A stretch of DNA of 64,000 bases from Klebsiella oxytoca NBRC 105695 (GCF_001598695.1 NZ_BCZK01000018.1:1-64000); one strand, 5' to 3'. Positions 37,669 through 51,680 are shown, counted from the first letter of the stretch. Notes: generated from the sequence alone by a model not told the origin. A program made the numbers and translations.

Positions 37669-39621
37669 TTATGCATCGCCACCGAAACGACGACGACCTG
37701 CGGAGTCGTCACGACGCGGCGCTGAAGCATCATCGCGGCGCGGCGCGCGGCCACCTTCGCGACGTTCACCGCTGAAACGACGACCTTCACCACGGCCGCC
37801 TTCGCGACGCTCACCGCCGAAACCACGACCTTCACGACGTTCACCGCCGCCGAAGCTACGGCCGCCTTCACGACGCTCACCGCCGCCACGACGTTCGCCG
37901 CTGCGCTCAGGGCGCGGCTGAGCATCGCCCAGCAACTGCATGTTCATCGGCTTGTTCAGGATGCGGGTACGCGTAAAGTGCTGCAGCACTTCGCCCGGCA
38001 TGCCTTTCGGCAGTTCGATGGTGGAGTGAGAACCAAACAGCTTGATGTTACCAATGTAACGGCTGCTGATATCGCCTTCGTTCGCGATGGCGCCAACGAT
38101 ATGACGAACTTCAACGCCGTCATCACGGCCCACTTCAATGCGGTACAGTTCCATATCGCCAACGTCACGACGCTCACGCTTCGGACGATCTTCGCCACCG
38201 CGATCGCCGCGCGGGCCACGATCGTTACGGTCGCCACGACGTTCGAAACGATCGTCACGGTCGCGGAACTCGCGCTTAGGACGCATAGGCGCATCCGGCG
38301 GCAGGATCAGCGGACGTTCGCCCTGCGCCATTTTCAGCAGCGCTGCGGCCAGCGTTTCCACGTCCAGCTCTTCGCCTTCGGCAGACGGCTGGATTTTCGC
38401 CAGCAGCGCGCGGTACTGATCCAGATCGCTGCTTTCCAGCTGCTGCTGAACTTTCGCGGCAAATTTTTCCAGGCGACGTTTGCCCAGCAGCTCTGCGTTC
38501 GGCAGTTCAACTTCCGGAATGGTCAGCTTCATCGTACGTTCGATATTGCGCAGCAGACGACGCTCGCGGTTCTCAACGAACAGCAGCGCGCGGCCAGCGC
38601 GACCCGCACGACCGGTACGGCCGATACGGTGAACGTAAGACTCGGAATCCATCGGGATATCGTAGTTAACCACCAGGCTAATACGCTCAACGTCCAGGCC
38701 ACGAGCCGCAACGTCGGTTGCAATCAGGATATCCAGACGACCGTCTTTCAGACGCTCCAGAGTCTGCTCACGCAGGGACTGGTTCATGTCGCCGTTCAGC
38801 GCAGCGCTGCTATAGCCGCTACGCTCCAGCGCTTCGGCCACTTCCAGGGTCGCATTTTTGGTACGAACGAAGATAATCGCCGCATCAAAATCTTCCGCTT
38901 CCAGGAAACGCACCAGCGCTTCGTTTTTACGCATACCGTAAGCAGTCCAGTAGCTCTGGCTGATGTCCGGGCGAGTCGTGACGCTGGACTGGATGCGCAC
39001 TTCCTGCGGCTCTTTCATAAAGCGGCGGGTAATACGACGAATCGCTTCCGGCATGGTGGCAGAGAACAGAGCGGTCTGATGACCCTCCGGGATCTGCGCC
39101 ATAATGGTTTCTACGTCTTCGATGAAGCCCATGCGCAGCATTTCGTCAGCTTCATCCAGTACCAGACCGCTCAGTTTAGAGAGATCCAGCGTACCGCGTT
39201 TCAGGTGGTCCAGCAGACGACCCGGGGTACCGACAACGATTTGCGGCCCCTGACGCAGTGCGCGCAGCTGCACGTCATAACGCTGGCCGCCGTACAGGGC
39301 AACCACGTTTACGCCGCGCATATGTTTAGAGAACTCCGTCATTGCTTCAGCAACCTGTACCGCCAGTTCGCGGGTCGGTGCCAGCACCAGAATCTGCGGT
39401 GCTCTCAGCTCAGGATCAATGTTGTTCAGCAGCGGTAAAGAGAACGCTGCGGTTTTACCGCTACCCGTCTGGGCCATACCCAGAACGTCGCGGCCGCCCA
39501 GCAGATGCGGAATGCACTCAGCCTGGATCGGAGATGGTTTTTCGTAACCCAGATCGTTAAGCGCTTCAAGGATGGGAGCCTTCAGGCCCAGATCTGCAAA
39601 TGTGGTTTCGAATTCAGCCAT
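37669..39621 (-). CDS. deaD: Cold-shock ATP-dependent RNA helicase DeaD (CsdA)
   Basis: 650-residue DEAD-box helicase for 50S assembly and mRNA unwinding at low temperature. Core motifs in order: Q motif with [22 protein letters not shown] (I), PTRELAVQ (Ia), TPGRLLDH (Ib), DEADEM (II), FSATMP (III), IIFVRTK (IV), [10 protein letters not shown] (V) and [12 protein letters not shown] (VI). A DbpA-like RNA-binding domain follows, then an Arg/Gly-rich tail with repeated GERREGGR units. The start at 39621 (MAEFETTF) overlaps the yrbN stop by 8 bases, so translation is probably coupled. Confidence 0.97.
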   Translation of the reverse strand: MAEFETTFADLGLKAPILEALNDLGYEKPSPIQAECIPHLLGGRDVLGMAQTGSGKTAAFSLPLLNNIDPELRAPQILVLAPTRELAVQVAEAMTEFSKHMRGVNVVALYGGQRYDVQLRALRQGPQIVVGTPGRLLDHLKRGTLDLSKLSGLVLDEADEMLRMGFIEDVETIMAQIPEGHQTALFSATMPEAIRRITRRFMKEPQEVRIQSSVTTRPDISQSYWTAYGMRKNEALVRFLEAEDFDAAIIFVRTKNATLEVAEALERSGYSSAALNGDMNQSLREQTLERLKDGRLDILIATDVAARGLDVERISLVVNYDIPMDSESYVHRIGRTGRAGRAGRALLFVENRERRLLRNIERTMKLTIPEVELPNAELLGKRRLEKFAAKVQQQLESSDLDQYRALLAKIQPSAEGEELDVETLAAALLKMAQGERPLILPPDAPMRPKREFRDRDDRFERRGDRNDRGPRGDRGGEDRPKRERRDVGDMELYRIEVGRDDGVEVRHIVGAIANEGDISSRYIGNIKLFGSHSTIELPKGMPGEVLQHFTRTRILNKPMNMQLLGDAQPRPERSGERRGGGERREGGRSFGGGERREGRGFGGERREGGRGEGRRFSGERREGGRAPRRDDASAPRRDDSAGRRRFGGDA

Positions 39622-39694
39622 GTAGTACGTGTGCCTCAAAATTAATGGCGGCCAGTCTACATAACTCATCGTGAAAATTTACGGTAATTTTCAT
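39614..39694 (-). CDS. yrbN: Small protein YrbN, upstream of and overlapping deaD
   Basis: 26-codon reading frame starting ATG at 39694 and encoding [20 protein letters not shown] followed by AHVLHG. It closely matches the E. coli small protein YrbN in length, sequence and place. It overlaps the deaD start by 8 bases in another frame (stop TGA at 39614-39616, deaD ATG at 39619-39621). The layout suggests a leader peptide coupling translation to deaD; in-vivo function is not established here. Confidence 0.85.
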   Translation of the reverse strand: MKITVNFHDELCRLAAINFEAHVLHG

Positions 39695-39794
39695 TGAAAA
39701 GTGTGAACCGGCTCAAAGTAGGTGTATTAACGAACAACAACGCCCTCACCCGCTAAGGTGATGGCAATCAAAAAAGGGCTGATGTGTTCGTCAG

Positions 39795-40679
39795 CTATTG
39801 CTGGTCCGATTCTGCCAGGTCATCTTGCTCCTGGCCCAAGAGCGATAATTCCAACAATGCGTATCGGTGCTCAACGTAGTTATGAACGTTGTTTGCGACC
39901 GCCAGTTTGAACAGTGCCGTAGCGCTGTCCTTGTCCCCCAGACTTAGGTAGTACTTACCTAAATAGAAGTTGGTTTCACTGAGATGCTCAGCGAGCGAGG
40001 TGTTATCCGTTGCGTCTGCCTTCAGACGGTCCATTAGCTCTTTTTCGCTAATGTCGCCAAGGTAGAACCCGACAATGTTCCATCCCCATTGTTCTTTGTC
40101 CGACTTGTTTAAGCGCTGTCTCAGTGCTTCAAGCGCCCGCTTCTCATCGAGCTGACGCTCGGCGAGATAAAGCCACAGGCTTCGGAAAGGATCATTGGGA
40201 TCGTCTTGATAAAACGCCAGCAGATCATCTTGCGCTAACTTAGCACGACCGCCGTAATACAGAGCGATGCCGCGATTTAAGTGCGCGTAGTTGTAAGTTG
40301 GATCAAGCTCAAGTACAGAATCAAACGCTTCATAGGCAGCATCAAAATTGCCTGCCTGCGTTAAATAAATGCCTAAGTAATTGAATACTTCAGGCATATC
40401 CGGTCGGATTGCCAGCGCTTGTGAAAAATCATTTCGCGCTAATGCCCTCAGACCGAGACTATCATACAACACTCCGCGCTCATATAAAAGCTGTGCGCGT
40501 TCGTCATCGGTTAAAGCCCGACTGGCAAGAATTTGTTCCATGCGCGCCAGAATCACTTCCTGCTGCAAAGTCGGTTGCAATGGCACCGCGAGGACTGCGT
40601 CCTTACGCCAGGCAGAGTTGCTGCATCCTGCCAGCGTGAGAGCTGTCGCCACGAAACACCAGCGCAAAAAAGGCTTCAT
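39795..40679 (-). CDS. nlpI: Outer-membrane lipoprotein NlpI
   Basis: 294-residue TPR lipoprotein that scaffolds peptidoglycan hydrolases and the protease Prc, affecting MepS turnover. Lipobox LTLAGC puts the lipidated Cys at 19. TPR units begin near 62 ([16 protein letters not shown]), 96 ([32 protein letters not shown]) and 130. The ATG at 40679 is conserved; the ORF extension to 40784 covers the pnp-nlpI spacer. It lies between pnp and yrbN-deaD on the same strand. Confidence 0.96.
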   Translation of the reverse strand: MKPFLRWCFVATALTLAGCSNSAWRKDAVLAVPLQPTLQQEVILARMEQILASRALTDDERAQLLYERGVLYDSLGLRALARNDFSQALAIRPDMPEVFNYLGIYLTQAGNFDAAYEAFDSVLELDPTYNYAHLNRGIALYYGGRAKLAQDDLLAFYQDDPNDPFRSLWLYLAERQLDEKRALEALRQRLNKSDKEQWGWNIVGFYLGDISEKELMDRLKADATDNTSLAEHLSETNFYLGKYYLSLGDKDSATALFKLAVANNVHNYVEHRYALLELSLLGQEQDDLAESDQQ

Positions 40680-40748
40680 TTCCCACTCCCGAAGACAACG
40701 ATTGGATGAACGTCCAGTTCCCCGGCTGCAAACAGGGCTTCCTGCCCG

Positions 40749-40770
40749 CAATGCGCCCTCCGCAATGCGG
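40749..40770 (-). terminator. Hairpin after pnp
   Basis: GCCCTCCGCA and TGCGGAGGGC form a near-perfect 10-bp stem in the pnp-nlpI spacer. No T tract follows, so partial termination or 3' stabilisation with read-through to nlpI is likely. Confidence 0.55.
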
Positions 40771-40786
40771 AGGGCAAACGGCAACC

Positions 40787-42925
40787 TTACTCGCCCTGCT
40801 GTTCGGCAGCCGGAGCTTCCGGCGCAGCCGCAGGCTGAGTTTGTTCAGTTGCTTCTTTGATGCTCAGACGGACACGGCCCTGACGGTCAACTTCCAGAAC
40901 CTTAACCGGCACTTCCTGACCCATCTGCAGATAGTCGGTCACTTTCTCAACGCGCTTGTCGGCGATCTGAGAGATGTGAACCAGACCCTCTTTACCGCCG
41001 CCAATGGCAACGAATGCGCCAAAGTCAACGATGCGGGTCACTTTACCGTTATAGATACGGCCAACTTCGATCTCAGCGGTGATCTCTTCGATACGACGAA
41101 TCGCGTGCTGCGCTTTGTCGCCATCGGTTGCTGCGATTTTGACGGTACCGTCATCTTCGATTTCGATAGTGGTGCCGGTTTCTTCGGTAAGCGCGCGAAT
41201 AACGGAGCCGCCTTTACCGATAACGTCTTTAATTTTGTCCGGGCTGATCTTGATCGTGTGAATACGCGGTGCGAACTCAGAGATATCGCCGCGCGGCGCA
41301 TTAATCGCCTGTTCCATCACGCCCAGGATGTGCAGACGCGCACCTTTAGCCTGGTTCAGAGCAACCTGCATGATCTCTTTGGTGATACCTTCAATTTTGA
41401 TATCCATCTGCAGAGCAGAGATACCTTCACGGGAACCCGCAACTTTGAAGTCCATATCGCCCAGGTGATCTTCATCGCCCAGAATGTCAGACAGTACGAC
41501 GAAGTTGTCGCCTTCTTTCACCAGACCCATTGCGATACCCGCAACGGCGGCTTTCACCGGCACACCTGCGTCCATCAGCGCCAGAGAAGCGCCACAAACG
41601 GAAGCCATGGAGGAGGAACCGTTCGATTCGGTGATTTCAGAAACCACGCGTACGGTGTACGGGAACTCTTCGATAGTCGGCATCACGGCCAGTACGCCGC
41701 GCTTAGCCAGACGACCGTGACCGATTTCACGACGCTTCGGAGAGCCGACCATTCCCGTTTCGCCTACGGAGTACGGAGGGAAGTTATAGTGGAACAGGAA
41801 GGAGTCAGTACGCTCGCCCATCAGCTCATCGATATTCTGCGCGTCACGTGCGGTGCCCAGGGTCGCGGTAACCAGCGCCTGAGTTTCACCACGGGTAAAC
41901 AGTGCTGAACCGTGGGTACGCGGCAGAACGCCGGTACGAACGTCCAGACCACGAATCATATCTTTTTCACGACCATCGATACGCGGCTCACCGGCCAGTA
42001 CGCGGCTACGCACCACGTTTTTCTCGATTGCGTGCAGGATTTCGCCCAGTTCGTTAGCGTCCAGGGTTTCATCTTCCGCAACCAGGGTCGCGATAGTTTC
42101 GGATTTGATCACGTCAACCTGAGCATAACGCTCCTGTTTGTCGGTGATACGGTACGCATCGCTCAGGCGAGATTCAGCCAGCGCAGCGACACGCGCGTTC
42201 AGCGCGGCATCAACCACTTCCGGCTGCCAGTCCCAACGCGGTTTACCGGCTTCTTTCACCAGGTCGTTGATGTTCTGAATAACAACCTGCTGCTGGTCGT
42301 GACCAAACACGACCGCGCCCAGCATCTGGTCTTCGCTCAGCAGTTCAGCTTCGGATTCAACCATCAGTACTGCGGCTTCGGTACCCGCAACAACCAGATC
42401 CAGTTTGCTGGACTTCAGCTCTTCCTGGGTCGGGTTCAGCACGTACTGGTCATTAATATAACCCACGCGCGCGGCGCCAATTGGGCCGTTAAACGGAATA
42501 CCGGACAGAGACAGCGCAGCGGAAGCGCCGATCATCGCGACGATATCCGGGTTAACCTGTGGGTTAACGGAAACGACGGTCGCAATAACCTGAACTTCGT
42601 TAACGAAGCCTTCCGGGAACAGCGGGCGAACCGGGCGGTCAATCAGACGCGCAATCAGGGTTTCGCCTTCGCTCGGACGGCCTTCACGACGGAAGAAACC
42701 ACCCGGGATTTTACCAGCAGCGTAAGTACGCTCCTGATAGTTAACGGTCAGCGGGAAGAAATCCTGGCCTGGCTTCGCTTTTTTCTGGCCGACTACGGTA
42801 ACGAATACCGCGGTGTCATCCATGCTAACCATAACGGCGGCAGTTGCCTGGCGCGCCATCATGCCGGTCTCCAGCGTTACGGTATGTTGGCCGTACTGGA
42901 ATTTACGAACGATCGGATTAAGCAA
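40787..42925 (-). CDS. pnp: Polynucleotide phosphorylase
   Basis: 3'-5' phosphorolytic exoribonuclease and degradosome component, 712 residues (E. coli 711). Domains: RNase PH 1 (about 1-145), alpha-helical linker, RNase PH 2 (about 310-545, with [13 protein letters not shown]), KH (about 550-610, [15 protein letters not shown]) and S1 (about 620-690, [18 protein letters not shown]). The start is TTG at 42925 as in E. coli (MLNPIVRKF), with AAGGATA upstream. It follows rpsO across a long RNase III-type hairpin. Confidence 0.97.
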   Translation of the reverse strand: MLNPIVRKFQYGQHTVTLETGMMARQATAAVMVSMDDTAVFVTVVGQKKAKPGQDFFPLTVNYQERTYAAGKIPGGFFRREGRPSEGETLIARLIDRPVRPLFPEGFVNEVQVIATVVSVNPQVNPDIVAMIGASAALSLSGIPFNGPIGAARVGYINDQYVLNPTQEELKSSKLDLVVAGTEAAVLMVESEAELLSEDQMLGAVVFGHDQQQVVIQNINDLVKEAGKPRWDWQPEVVDAALNARVAALAESRLSDAYRITDKQERYAQVDVIKSETIATLVAEDETLDANELGEILHAIEKNVVRSRVLAGEPRIDGREKDMIRGLDVRTGVLPRTHGSALFTRGETQALVTATLGTARDAQNIDELMGERTDSFLFHYNFPPYSVGETGMVGSPKRREIGHGRLAKRGVLAVMPTIEEFPYTVRVVSEITESNGSSSMASVCGASLALMDAGVPVKAAVAGIAMGLVKEGDNFVVLSDILGDEDHLGDMDFKVAGSREGISALQMDIKIEGITKEIMQVALNQAKGARLHILGVMEQAINAPRGDISEFAPRIHTIKISPDKIKDVIGKGGSVIRALTEETGTTIEIEDDGTVKIAATDGDKAQHAIRRIEEITAEIEVGRIYNGKVTRIVDFGAFVAIGGGKEGLVHISQIADKRVEKVTDYLQMGQEVPVKVLEVDRQGRVRLSIKEATEQTQPAAAPEAPAAEQQGE

Positions 42926-42983
42926 AATTCTATCCTTTTATCTATAGATGATGTCAAATCCACGATAAGACATCGTATGACCC

Positions 42984-43074
42984 GATCTTCTGCATCCTCG
43001 CGACTAATGACAACCTTTACCCGCCCCTGCGAGTCAAGCCTCTCATTAGCCGCGCGAACCTCTGCATGAAGATC
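42984..43074 (-). promoter_or_regulatory. pnp leader stem-loop (RNase III processing and autoregulation)
   Basis: GATCTTC at 42984-42990 pairs with GAAGATC at 43068-43074. Further inward TGCA, CGCG and CTAATGA segments pair with their complements (for example CTAATGA near 43003 with TCATTAG near 43043), giving an imperfect stem of about 91 nt. The place and shape match the E. coli pnp leader cut by RNase III and used for PNPase autoregulation. The plus strand here is where E. coli encodes the SraG sRNA; I cannot confirm that RNA. Confidence 0.75.
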
Positions 43075-43124
43075 ATTAATAGCAACAATACATGAGTTTT
43101 TAATGAATTGCTGCCGCCCGGTCG

Positions 43125-43146
43125 AAAAAAGGGGCCGTGAGGCCCC
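43125..43146 (-). terminator. rpsO terminator
   Basis: On the minus strand GGGGCC-TCAC-GGCCCC is followed by TTTTTT, 20 bases after the rpsO stop. In E. coli partial read-through here feeds pnp. Confidence 0.85.
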
Positions 43147-43166
43147 TTCTTCTGAAACTCGCAGAA

Positions 43167-43451
<285 letters not shown>

Positions 43452-43583
43452 TTAAAAGAAAGAAAGGGTGCCGATCTCTAATTCAGCAACCCCTGATATA
43501 ACGCTCGCAAATGTTAAAACACTTTGGCGGACGTTAAGCGGCGATATTCTACTCGCAGCAGCCTTTTATCGCAAGGAAAGCGC

Positions 43584-44528
43584 TCAGGCAGGGTATTCAA
43601 CCACCAGACGACGAGGCGCCACGCGGCCTTCATCATCGATTTCCCCCATGCCAAGAAACTTCTCGTCATCACCTTCAGTGACGCGAACCAGCCCCTGCAG
43701 CGGCGCACCCGATGTCCGCACCGGATTACCGTTTTTAAAGTAGATGGCGGAGGTTTCCGGAATATTCACCAGCGGGTAATCCGAAGCCGGGCTGTCCATC
43801 GGCATCAACAGCGGGTCCAACAGCTGGGCTGCGGGAATATCCTGCGCATTGGCTTGTTCAACCAGCGCCTGCAGCTGCTCCAGCGTCACCATCCGTTCGA
43901 CGGGATATTTACTGACCGCCAGGCGACGCAGGAAAGTGACGTGCGCGCCGCATCCAAGCTTCTCGCCTAAATCATCAATAATCGTGCGAATGTAGGTGCC
44001 TTTGGAGCAATGAATTTCCAGCTCAAGCTCCGTCCCCTCATGGCGGATAAACAGCAGCTCGTAAACCGTAATCGGCCGGGATTCACGCGGTACTTCAATC
44101 CCCTGACGGGCATATTCGTACAGTTTTTTCCCCTGGTATTTCAGCGCCGAATACATCGACGGCACCTGCTGGGTTTCACCACGAAAGCCATCGAGCGCGG
44201 CTGCCAGCTGCTCAGGACTAAAAGTCAGCGGACGTTCTTCCACCACCTGGCCGTCGGCATCAGAGGTATCGGTGCGCTGGCCAAGTTTAGCAATCACGCG
44301 GTAGCGCTTGTCAGAATCAAGCAGATACTGGGAAAACTTTGTCGCTTCCCCGAGGCAAATCGGCAACATGCCGGTCGCCAGCGGATCCAGCGCTCCCGTA
44401 TGCCCTGCCCGGTTAGCATTATAAAGTCGTTTAACTTTCTGCAGCACGTCGTTGCTGGATGCGCCTTGCGGTTTATCCAGCAACAGTACGCCGTGCACAT
44501 CGCGACCGCGACGACGAGGACGACTCAT
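43584..44528 (-). CDS. truB: tRNA pseudouridine(55) synthase TruB
   Basis: 314 residues, E. coli length. Makes Psi55 in the T loop of tRNAs and chaperones tRNA folding. Catalytic Asp48 lies in [13 protein letters not shown]; the N-terminal [23 protein letters not shown] and a C-terminal PUA domain are present. Its ATG overlaps the rbfA stop as TAATG, so translation is coupled. Confidence 0.97.
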   Translation of the reverse strand: MSRPRRRGRDVHGVLLLDKPQGASSNDVLQKVKRLYNANRAGHTGALDPLATGMLPICLGEATKFSQYLLDSDKRYRVIAKLGQRTDTSDADGQVVEERPLTFSPEQLAAALDGFRGETQQVPSMYSALKYQGKKLYEYARQGIEVPRESRPITVYELLFIRHEGTELELEIHCSKGTYIRTIIDDLGEKLGCGAHVTFLRRLAVSKYPVERMVTLEQLQALVEQANAQDIPAAQLLDPLLMPMDSPASDYPLVNIPETSAIYFKNGNPVRTSGAPLQGLVRVTEGDDEKFLGMGEIDDEGRVAPRRLVVEYPA

Positions 44529-44929
44529 TAGTCCTCCTTACTGTCGTCCGGGTTCACACGACGCTCATCGTCATGTTTCACCACGCTGGTCACCAGGTTC
44601 GACATGCGCATTCCTTCGACTAATGAATTGTCGTAGAAGAAGGTCAGTTCCGGCACGATACGCAGGCGCATTGCTTTGCCCAGCAGCGAGCGAATAAAAC
44701 CAGACGCTTCCTGCAAAGCCTTGATGCCCGCTTTCACGGCGGCTTCGTCTTTGTCGTTCAGGAAGGTCACAAACACTTTGGCATAGGCCAGGTCGCGGGA
44801 CATCTCGACGCCTGAAACCGTGGTCATCATGCCCAGACGCGGGTCTTTAATTTCGCGCTGCAGGATGATTGCGATCTCTTTTTGCATCTCCTGAGCCACG
44901 CGCTGCGGGCGACCAAATTCTTTCGCCAT
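44528..44929 (-). CDS. rbfA: Ribosome-binding factor A
   Basis: 133-residue KH-type cold-shock factor for late 30S maturation ([20 protein letters not shown]). The start at 44929 gives the E. coli length; an in-frame ATG six codons upstream is open but not conserved. It overlaps truB by one base. Confidence 0.97.
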   Translation of the reverse strand: MAKEFGRPQRVAQEMQKEIAIILQREIKDPRLGMMTTVSGVEMSRDLAYAKVFVTFLNDKDEAAVKAGIKALQEASGFIRSLLGKAMRLRIVPELTFFYDNSLVEGMRMSNLVTSVVKHDDERRVNPDDSKED

Positions 44930-44950
44930 AATAAATTCTCCAGACAAATA

Positions 44951-44970
44951 AGGGGGCCACGCGGCCCCCT
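44951..44970 (-). terminator. Hairpin between infB and rbfA
   Basis: AGGGGGCC and GGCCCCCT flank a 4-base loop, followed on the minus strand by TATTT. It lies within the nusA-infB operon, so it is likely a partial terminator or processing element. Confidence 0.6.
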
Positions 44971-45020
44971 TTAATTTTGTATAACCGGGTGGCGCTGCGC
45001 TTCCCCGGCCTACTAAACGA

Positions 45021-47711
45021 TTAATCGATGGTACGTTGAATCTCGATGATTTCGAACACTTCGATCATATCGCCAACGCGAACGTCGTTGTAGTTCTTAA
45101 CGCCGATACCACACTCCATGCCGTTACGAACTTCGTTAACGTCATCTTTGAAGCGGCGCAGGGATTCCAGCTCGCCTTCATAGATAACCACATTGTCGCG
45201 CAGTACGCGGATTGGGTTATGACGCTTAATCGTACCTTCAGTAACCATACAGCCTGCGATGGCGCCGAATTTCGGCGATTTGAACACATCACGGACTTCG
45301 GCCAGACCAATGATCTGCTGTTTCAGTTCCGGAGACAGCATGCCGCTCATCGCTGCTTTCACTTCGTCGATCAGATGATAGATGACGGAGTAGTAGCGCA
45401 GATCCAGGCTTTCCGCGTCGATAACTTTACGTGCGGATGCATCAGCACGAACGTTAAAGCCAACCAGAATCGCGTTGGAGGCAGCGGCCAGGGTTGCGTC
45501 GGTTTCGGTGATACCACCTACGCCGGAACCGATAATCTTCACTTTCACTTCGTCAGTAGACAGTTTCAGCAAGGAGTCGGAGATCGCTTCCACAGAACCC
45601 TGCACGTCCGCTTTGAGGACGATGTTCACTTCGTGAACTTCGCCTTCGGTCATGTTGGCGAACATGTTCTCAAGTTTAGATTTCTGCTGACGAGCCAGCT
45701 TAACTTCACGGAATTTACCCTGACGATACAGCGCAACTTCACGTGCTTTCTTCTCGTCACGAACGACGGTCACTTCGTCACCGGCAGCCGGTACGCCTGA
45801 CAGGCCGAGGATTTCCACCGGAATGGATGGACCCGCTTCCAGCACTTCCTGACCCAGTTCGTTACGCATCGCACGAACGCGACCATATTCGAAACCGCAC
45901 AGGACGATGTCACCCTTGTGCAGCGTACCTTCGCGTACCAGAACGGTAGCAACCGGACCACGACCTTTATCCAGGAAGGATTCGATAACCGCGCCGCTCG
46001 CCATACCTTTACGAACCGCTTTCAGCTCCAGAACTTCAGCCTGCAGCAGGATTGCGTCCAGCAGTTCGTCGATGCCGGTACCCGCTTTAGCAGACACGTG
46101 GACGAACTGGCTTTCACCGCCCCACTCTTCCGGCAGAATGCCGTACTGGGACAGTTCGTTTTTAACGCGATCCGGATCCGCTTCCGGCTTATCGATTTTG
46201 TTCACCGCAACCACGACCGGCACACCCGCCGCTTTCGCGTGCTGAATAGCTTCGATGGTCTGCGGCATCACGCCGTCGTCTGCCGCCACAACCAGAACCA
46301 CGATATCCGTCGCCTGAGCACCACGAGCACGCATAGAGGTGAACGCGGCGTGGCCCGGGGTATCCAGGAAGGTGATCATACCGTTGTCGGTTTCGACGTG
46401 GTAAGCACCGATATGCTGGGTAATGCCGCCCGCTTCGCCAGAGGCCACTTTCGTTGAACGAATGTAGTCCAGCAGAGAGGTTTTACCGTGGTCAACGTGA
46501 CCCATGATAGTCACAACCGGTGCGCGCGGTTCCGCCGCAGCGCCGGTGTCACGGTCGCTCATTACCGCTTCTTCCAGCTCGTTTTCACGACGCAGGATAA
46601 CTTTGTGGCCCATCTCTTCGGCAACCAGCTGTGCGGTTTCCTGGTCGATGACCTGGTTAATCGTCGCCATAGCGCCCAGCTTCATCATCGCTTTGATGAC
46701 CTGAGAACCTTTAACGGCCATCTTGTTGGCCAGATCGCCAACGGTGATGGTTTCACCGATGATAACATCACGGTTAACCGCCTGAGCCGGCTTCTGGAAG
46801 CCTTGCTGCAGAGCCGAACCCTTACGATGTTTACCACCTTTACCGCCGCGAACGGCCGCACGGGCTTCTTCACGATCGGCTTTCGATTCAGCGTGTTTGT
46901 TGCCTTTCTTAGCCGGACGCGCTGCTTTCGCATTACGTCCACGGCCGCGACCGCCTTCAACTTCACGATCGTTATCGTCTTCAGCCTGACGCGCATGCTG
47001 AGAAGTTGTTACGTGATAGTCAGTGGTCTCTTCAGGCGTTTCTGGCGCTTCAGTCCAGTTCTTTTCGTTTTCTTGAGCCATACGGCGTGCTTCTTCCGCT
47101 ACACGGCGCGCTTCTTCTTCAAGTTTGCGGCGTGCTTCTTCTTCCGATTTGCGCTTCAGCTCCGCAGCTTCGTTTTCGCGGCGTTGCTTTTCAGCCTGGG
47201 CGGTTTTGGTCATATCGTCGGTTTGTTGATTGCTCACTTTGTCTTTTTCCGCGGCTTCACGTTTCGCTTTATCGGCGAGTTCACGTTTCGCTTGTTCTGC
47301 GGCCTCACGTTCAGCTTTTAATTGCGCCTCGCGTTTGGCAGCTTCTTCTGCCTCACGACGGGCTTGCTCTTCCGCTTCACGCTGCGCCTGCTCTTCCGCG
47401 GCAAGGCGTTCGGCCTCTTGCGGATCGCGTTTCACAAAGGTGCGTTTCTTGCGGACTTCGATTTGTACCGACTTACTCTTTCCACCGGTACCCGGAATAT
47501 TTAACGTGCTGCGCGTTTTGCGCTGCAGCGTCAGCTTGTCGGGCGCTGAGCCGTGTTCACGGTTCAGGTGCGTCAACAAGGTTTGCTTCTCTTGCGCGGT
47601 CACAGAATCATCAGCCGATTTGCGGATCCCTGCATCAGCAAATTGCTGTATCAGGCGATCCACAGAGGTCTGAATCTCTGAGGCCAGCGCTTTAATGGTC
47701 ACATCTGTCAT
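45021..47711 (-). CDS. infB: Translation initiation factor IF-2
   Basis: 896-residue initiator-tRNA-binding GTPase. A small N-terminal domain (1-50) is followed by a long charged Ala/Glu/Arg/Lys-rich helical linker (about 95-220). The G domain begins near residue 400 with [12 protein letters not shown] (G1), then DTPGHAAF (G3), NKIDKPEAD (G4) and SAKAGTG (G5), and domains II-IV follow. The internal GTG start used for IF2-beta in E. coli is kept at 47237 ([11 protein letters not shown]), predicting a 738-residue second form. It is 24 bases after nusA. Confidence 0.97.
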   Translation of the reverse strand: MTDVTIKALASEIQTSVDRLIQQFADAGIRKSADDSVTAQEKQTLLTHLNREHGSAPDKLTLQRKTRSTLNIPGTGGKSKSVQIEVRKKRTFVKRDPQEAERLAAEEQAQREAEEQARREAEEAAKREAQLKAEREAAEQAKRELADKAKREAAEKDKVSNQQTDDMTKTAQAEKQRRENEAAELKRKSEEEARRKLEEEARRVAEEARRMAQENEKNWTEAPETPEETTDYHVTTSQHARQAEDDNDREVEGGRGRGRNAKAARPAKKGNKHAESKADREEARAAVRGGKGGKHRKGSALQQGFQKPAQAVNRDVIIGETITVGDLANKMAVKGSQVIKAMMKLGAMATINQVIDQETAQLVAEEMGHKVILRRENELEEAVMSDRDTGAAAEPRAPVVTIMGHVDHGKTSLLDYIRSTKVASGEAGGITQHIGAYHVETDNGMITFLDTPGHAAFTSMRARGAQATDIVVLVVAADDGVMPQTIEAIQHAKAAGVPVVVAVNKIDKPEADPDRVKNELSQYGILPEEWGGESQFVHVSAKAGTGIDELLDAILLQAEVLELKAVRKGMASGAVIESFLDKGRGPVATVLVREGTLHKGDIVLCGFEYGRVRAMRNELGQEVLEAGPSIPVEILGLSGVPAAGDEVTVVRDEKKAREVALYRQGKFREVKLARQQKSKLENMFANMTEGEVHEVNIVLKADVQGSVEAISDSLLKLSTDEVKVKIIGSGVGGITETDATLAAASNAILVGFNVRADASARKVIDAESLDLRYYSVIYHLIDEVKAAMSGMLSPELKQQIIGLAEVRDVFKSPKFGAIAGCMVTEGTIKRHNPIRVLRDNVVIYEGELESLRRFKDDVNEVRNGMECGIGVKNYNDVRVGDMIEVFEIIEIQRTID

Positions 47712-47735
47712 GCTGTTCCTTCCTGCTACAGTTTA

Positions 47736-49223
47736 TTACGCTTCGTCGCCGAACCAACAAATATTACGAGCGGCCATGATAAGTTCTCCGGCTTTCTCGT
47801 CGGTCAAGCCTTCGATATCAGCCAGATCATCAATGCCCTGCTCGGCGAGATCTTCCAGCGTACAAACACCACGGGCGGCCAGGGTGAATGCCAGGGTGCG
47901 ATCCATGCCTTCCAGATTCAACAGATCGTCGGCAGGTTTGCTGTCTCCCAGGCTCTCTTCTTTGGCCAGCGCCAGCGTGGTCAGCGCGTTTTTCGCCCGC
48001 TCACGAAGTGCTTCAACGGTCGGTTCATCCAGACCGTCAATTTCCAGCAGTTCTTTCATTGGCACATAGGCCAGTTCTTCCAGAGTGGCGAAACCTTCTT
48101 CAACCAGCAGCGTGGCGAAATCTTCATCAATATCAAGATATTTAGTGAAGGTATCAATCGCTGCATGGGCTTCAGCCTGATGCTTAGCCTGGAGGTCATC
48201 AACGGTCATGACGTTCAGTTCCCAGCCGCTCAGCTGAGACGCCAGACGGACGTTCTGACCGTTACGGCCAATGGCCTGCGCCAGGTTGCCCGCTTCGACT
48301 GCGATATCCATGGTGTGCTTGTCTTCATCTACCACGATAGAGGCGACGTCAGCCGGAGCCATGGCGTTAATGACAAATTGCGCCGGGTTATCGTCCCACA
48401 GCACGATATCAATACGCTCGCCGCCCAGTTCAGTCGAGACCGCCTGAACGCGCGCGCCGCGCATACCGACGCAGGCACCCACCGGATCGATGCGCTTATC
48501 GTTGGTTTTAACCGCGATTTTGGCACGAGAGCCAGGATCGCGAGCCGCCGCTTTAATTTCGAGAACTTCTTCACCAATTTCCGGAACTTCAATGCGGAAC
48601 AGTTCAATCAGCATTTCCGGCTTGGAACGCGTCACGAACAGCTGCGCGCCACGCGCTTCCGGGCGGACTGCGTACAGTACGCCGCGGATACGGTCACCCG
48701 GACGGAAGTTTTCACGCGGCAGCATGTCTTCACGCAGGATCACGGCTTCAGCGTTGTTGCCCAGATCCAGCGTAATGTTGTCGCGATTCACTTTCTTCAC
48801 TACGCCCGTGATAATTTCACCTTCGTGCTCACGGAACTGATCAACGACCATTGCGCGTTCGGCTTCACGTACTTTTTGTACGATAACCTGCTTCGCAGTC
48901 TGCGTAGTGATACGGTCAAAGGTGACAGATTCAATCTGGTCTTCGACGTAATCGCCAGGATTCATGCTTTCATCTTCGAAACGCGCAGCTTCCAGCGTGA
49001 TTTCGCGCGTCGGCTGGGTGACTTCTTCCACAACCAGCCAGCGACGGAATGTGTCGAAATCACCGCTTTTACGATCGATTTCTACGCGAACGTCGATCTC
49101 TTGTTCATATTTTTTCTTAGTAGCCGTTGCTAACGCACTTTCCAACGCTTCGAAAATTTTCTCACGCGGCAGCGCCTTTTCGTTGGAAACGGCTTCAACA
49201 ACAGCCAAAATTTCTTTGTTCAT
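47736..49223 (-). CDS. nusA: Transcription termination/antitermination protein NusA
   Basis: 495 residues, E. coli length. Order: N-terminal RNAP-binding domain (1-130), S1 (about 135-200, [21 protein letters not shown]), KH1 and KH2 (about 200-345, with [15 protein letters not shown] and [17 protein letters not shown]) and two acidic C-terminal repeats (365-490). It modulates pausing, termination and N/rRNA antitermination. It lies between rimP and infB. Confidence 0.97.
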   Translation of the reverse strand: MNKEILAVVEAVSNEKALPREKIFEALESALATATKKKYEQEIDVRVEIDRKSGDFDTFRRWLVVEEVTQPTREITLEAARFEDESMNPGDYVEDQIESVTFDRITTQTAKQVIVQKVREAERAMVVDQFREHEGEIITGVVKKVNRDNITLDLGNNAEAVILREDMLPRENFRPGDRIRGVLYAVRPEARGAQLFVTRSKPEMLIELFRIEVPEIGEEVLEIKAAARDPGSRAKIAVKTNDKRIDPVGACVGMRGARVQAVSTELGGERIDIVLWDDNPAQFVINAMAPADVASIVVDEDKHTMDIAVEAGNLAQAIGRNGQNVRLASQLSGWELNVMTVDDLQAKHQAEAHAAIDTFTKYLDIDEDFATLLVEEGFATLEELAYVPMKELLEIDGLDEPTVEALRERAKNALTTLALAKEESLGDSKPADDLLNLEGMDRTLAFTLAARGVCTLEDLAEQGIDDLADIEGLTDEKAGELIMAARNICWFGDEA

Positions 49224-49250
49224 CGGGGCCTTTCACCTCAATCCAGACTG

Positions 49251-49703
49251 TTAAAAGTGGGGAACCAGGTTCGCCTTCTGGATGTTACTCAGCGCGAACA
49301 CTTCATCTTTGCCTTCGACGGTTACCGTGATCATCTCACCGTCTACCGCTTTGATAAGGCCCTGCCATTTGCGTCGGTTCTGTACCGCCATGCGCAAAAC
49401 CAGCGAAACTTCTTCGCCGATGAAACGCTCATAGTGTTCGGCGGTAAACATAGGACGATCGAGACCAGGGGAAGAAACTTCCAGGTTATAAGCGACTGTA
49501 ATCGGGTCTTCTACGTCCATAACAGCACTGACCTGGTGACTCACATCAGCACAATCATCAACATTGATGCCATCTTCACTATCAATATAGATGCGCAGTG
49601 TGGATGTGCGACCGCGAATAAATTCGATGCCGACCAGCTCAAAGCCAAGCGCTTCAACTGGCGCTGTGAGCATCTCTGTTAATTTTTGCTCTAATGTGGA
49701 CAA
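49251..49703 (-). CDS. rimP: Ribosome maturation factor RimP
   Basis: 150-residue 30S maturation factor ([27 protein letters not shown]). The E. coli-length protein requires a TTG start at 49703, preceded by GGGGGTGGG; a GTG four codons upstream (49715) is an alternative. It is the first protein gene of the metY-rimP-nusA-infB operon. Confidence 0.95.
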   Translation of the reverse strand: MSTLEQKLTEMLTAPVEALGFELVGIEFIRGRTSTLRIYIDSEDGINVDDCADVSHQVSAVMDVEDPITVAYNLEVSSPGLDRPMFTAEHYERFIGEEVSLVLRMAVQNRRKWQGLIKAVDGEMITVTVEGKDEVFALSNIQKANLVPHF

Positions 49704-49720
49704 ACCCACCCCCAAGACAT

Positions 49721-49741
49721 AAAAAAAGGGCGTATAGCCCA
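49721..49741 (-). terminator. Second hairpin in the metY-rimP spacer
   Basis: On the minus strand GGGCTATACGCCC is followed by seven T residues. With the hairpin at 49763-49787 it makes a tandem pair that lets only part of metY transcription reach rimP. Confidence 0.7.
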
Positions 49742-49762
49742 GTTATTCTGAAGTCAGATAAC

Positions 49763-49787
49763 AAAAAACCCCGATAAATCGGGGCTT
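49763..49787 (-). terminator. metY terminator
   Basis: Minus strand GCCCCGATTTATCGGGG followed by TTTTTT: a typical intrinsic terminator about 120 bases after the tRNA. Confidence 0.8.
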
Positions 49788-49909
49788 TAGATAACTGAAC
49801 CCTGAGATCGCAACTGCGATCTGGAACACTTTCCAGAAGAATTCTTTCAAATTCGTCTACGAAGGACCCGGTCCTCACAGTATATTTGAAAAAGTACTTA
49901 ATGGGAAAG

Positions 49910-51637
<1,728 letters not shown>

Positions 51638-51655
51638 CATCCCTGAGAAAACAGT

Positions 51656-51680
51656 AAAGGCCGCGCAAGCGGCCTTTTTT
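51656..51680 (+). terminator. argG terminator
   Basis: AAAGGCCGC and GCGGCCTTT with an intervening GCAA-type loop, followed by TTT, 19 bases after the argG stop. Confidence 0.85.

Noticed and set aside
40706-41908. Long plus-strand frames opposite pnp, also opposite deaD (37978-39438), infB and nusA
   Set aside because: They are mirror frames of highly codon-biased genes with no ribosome sites and low-complexity His/Arg/Gln-rich products.
42926-43166. SraG small RNA on the plus strand
   Set aside because: E. coli encodes SraG in this spacer, but I could not define a promoter or ends from sequence alone, so no separate RNA is annotated.
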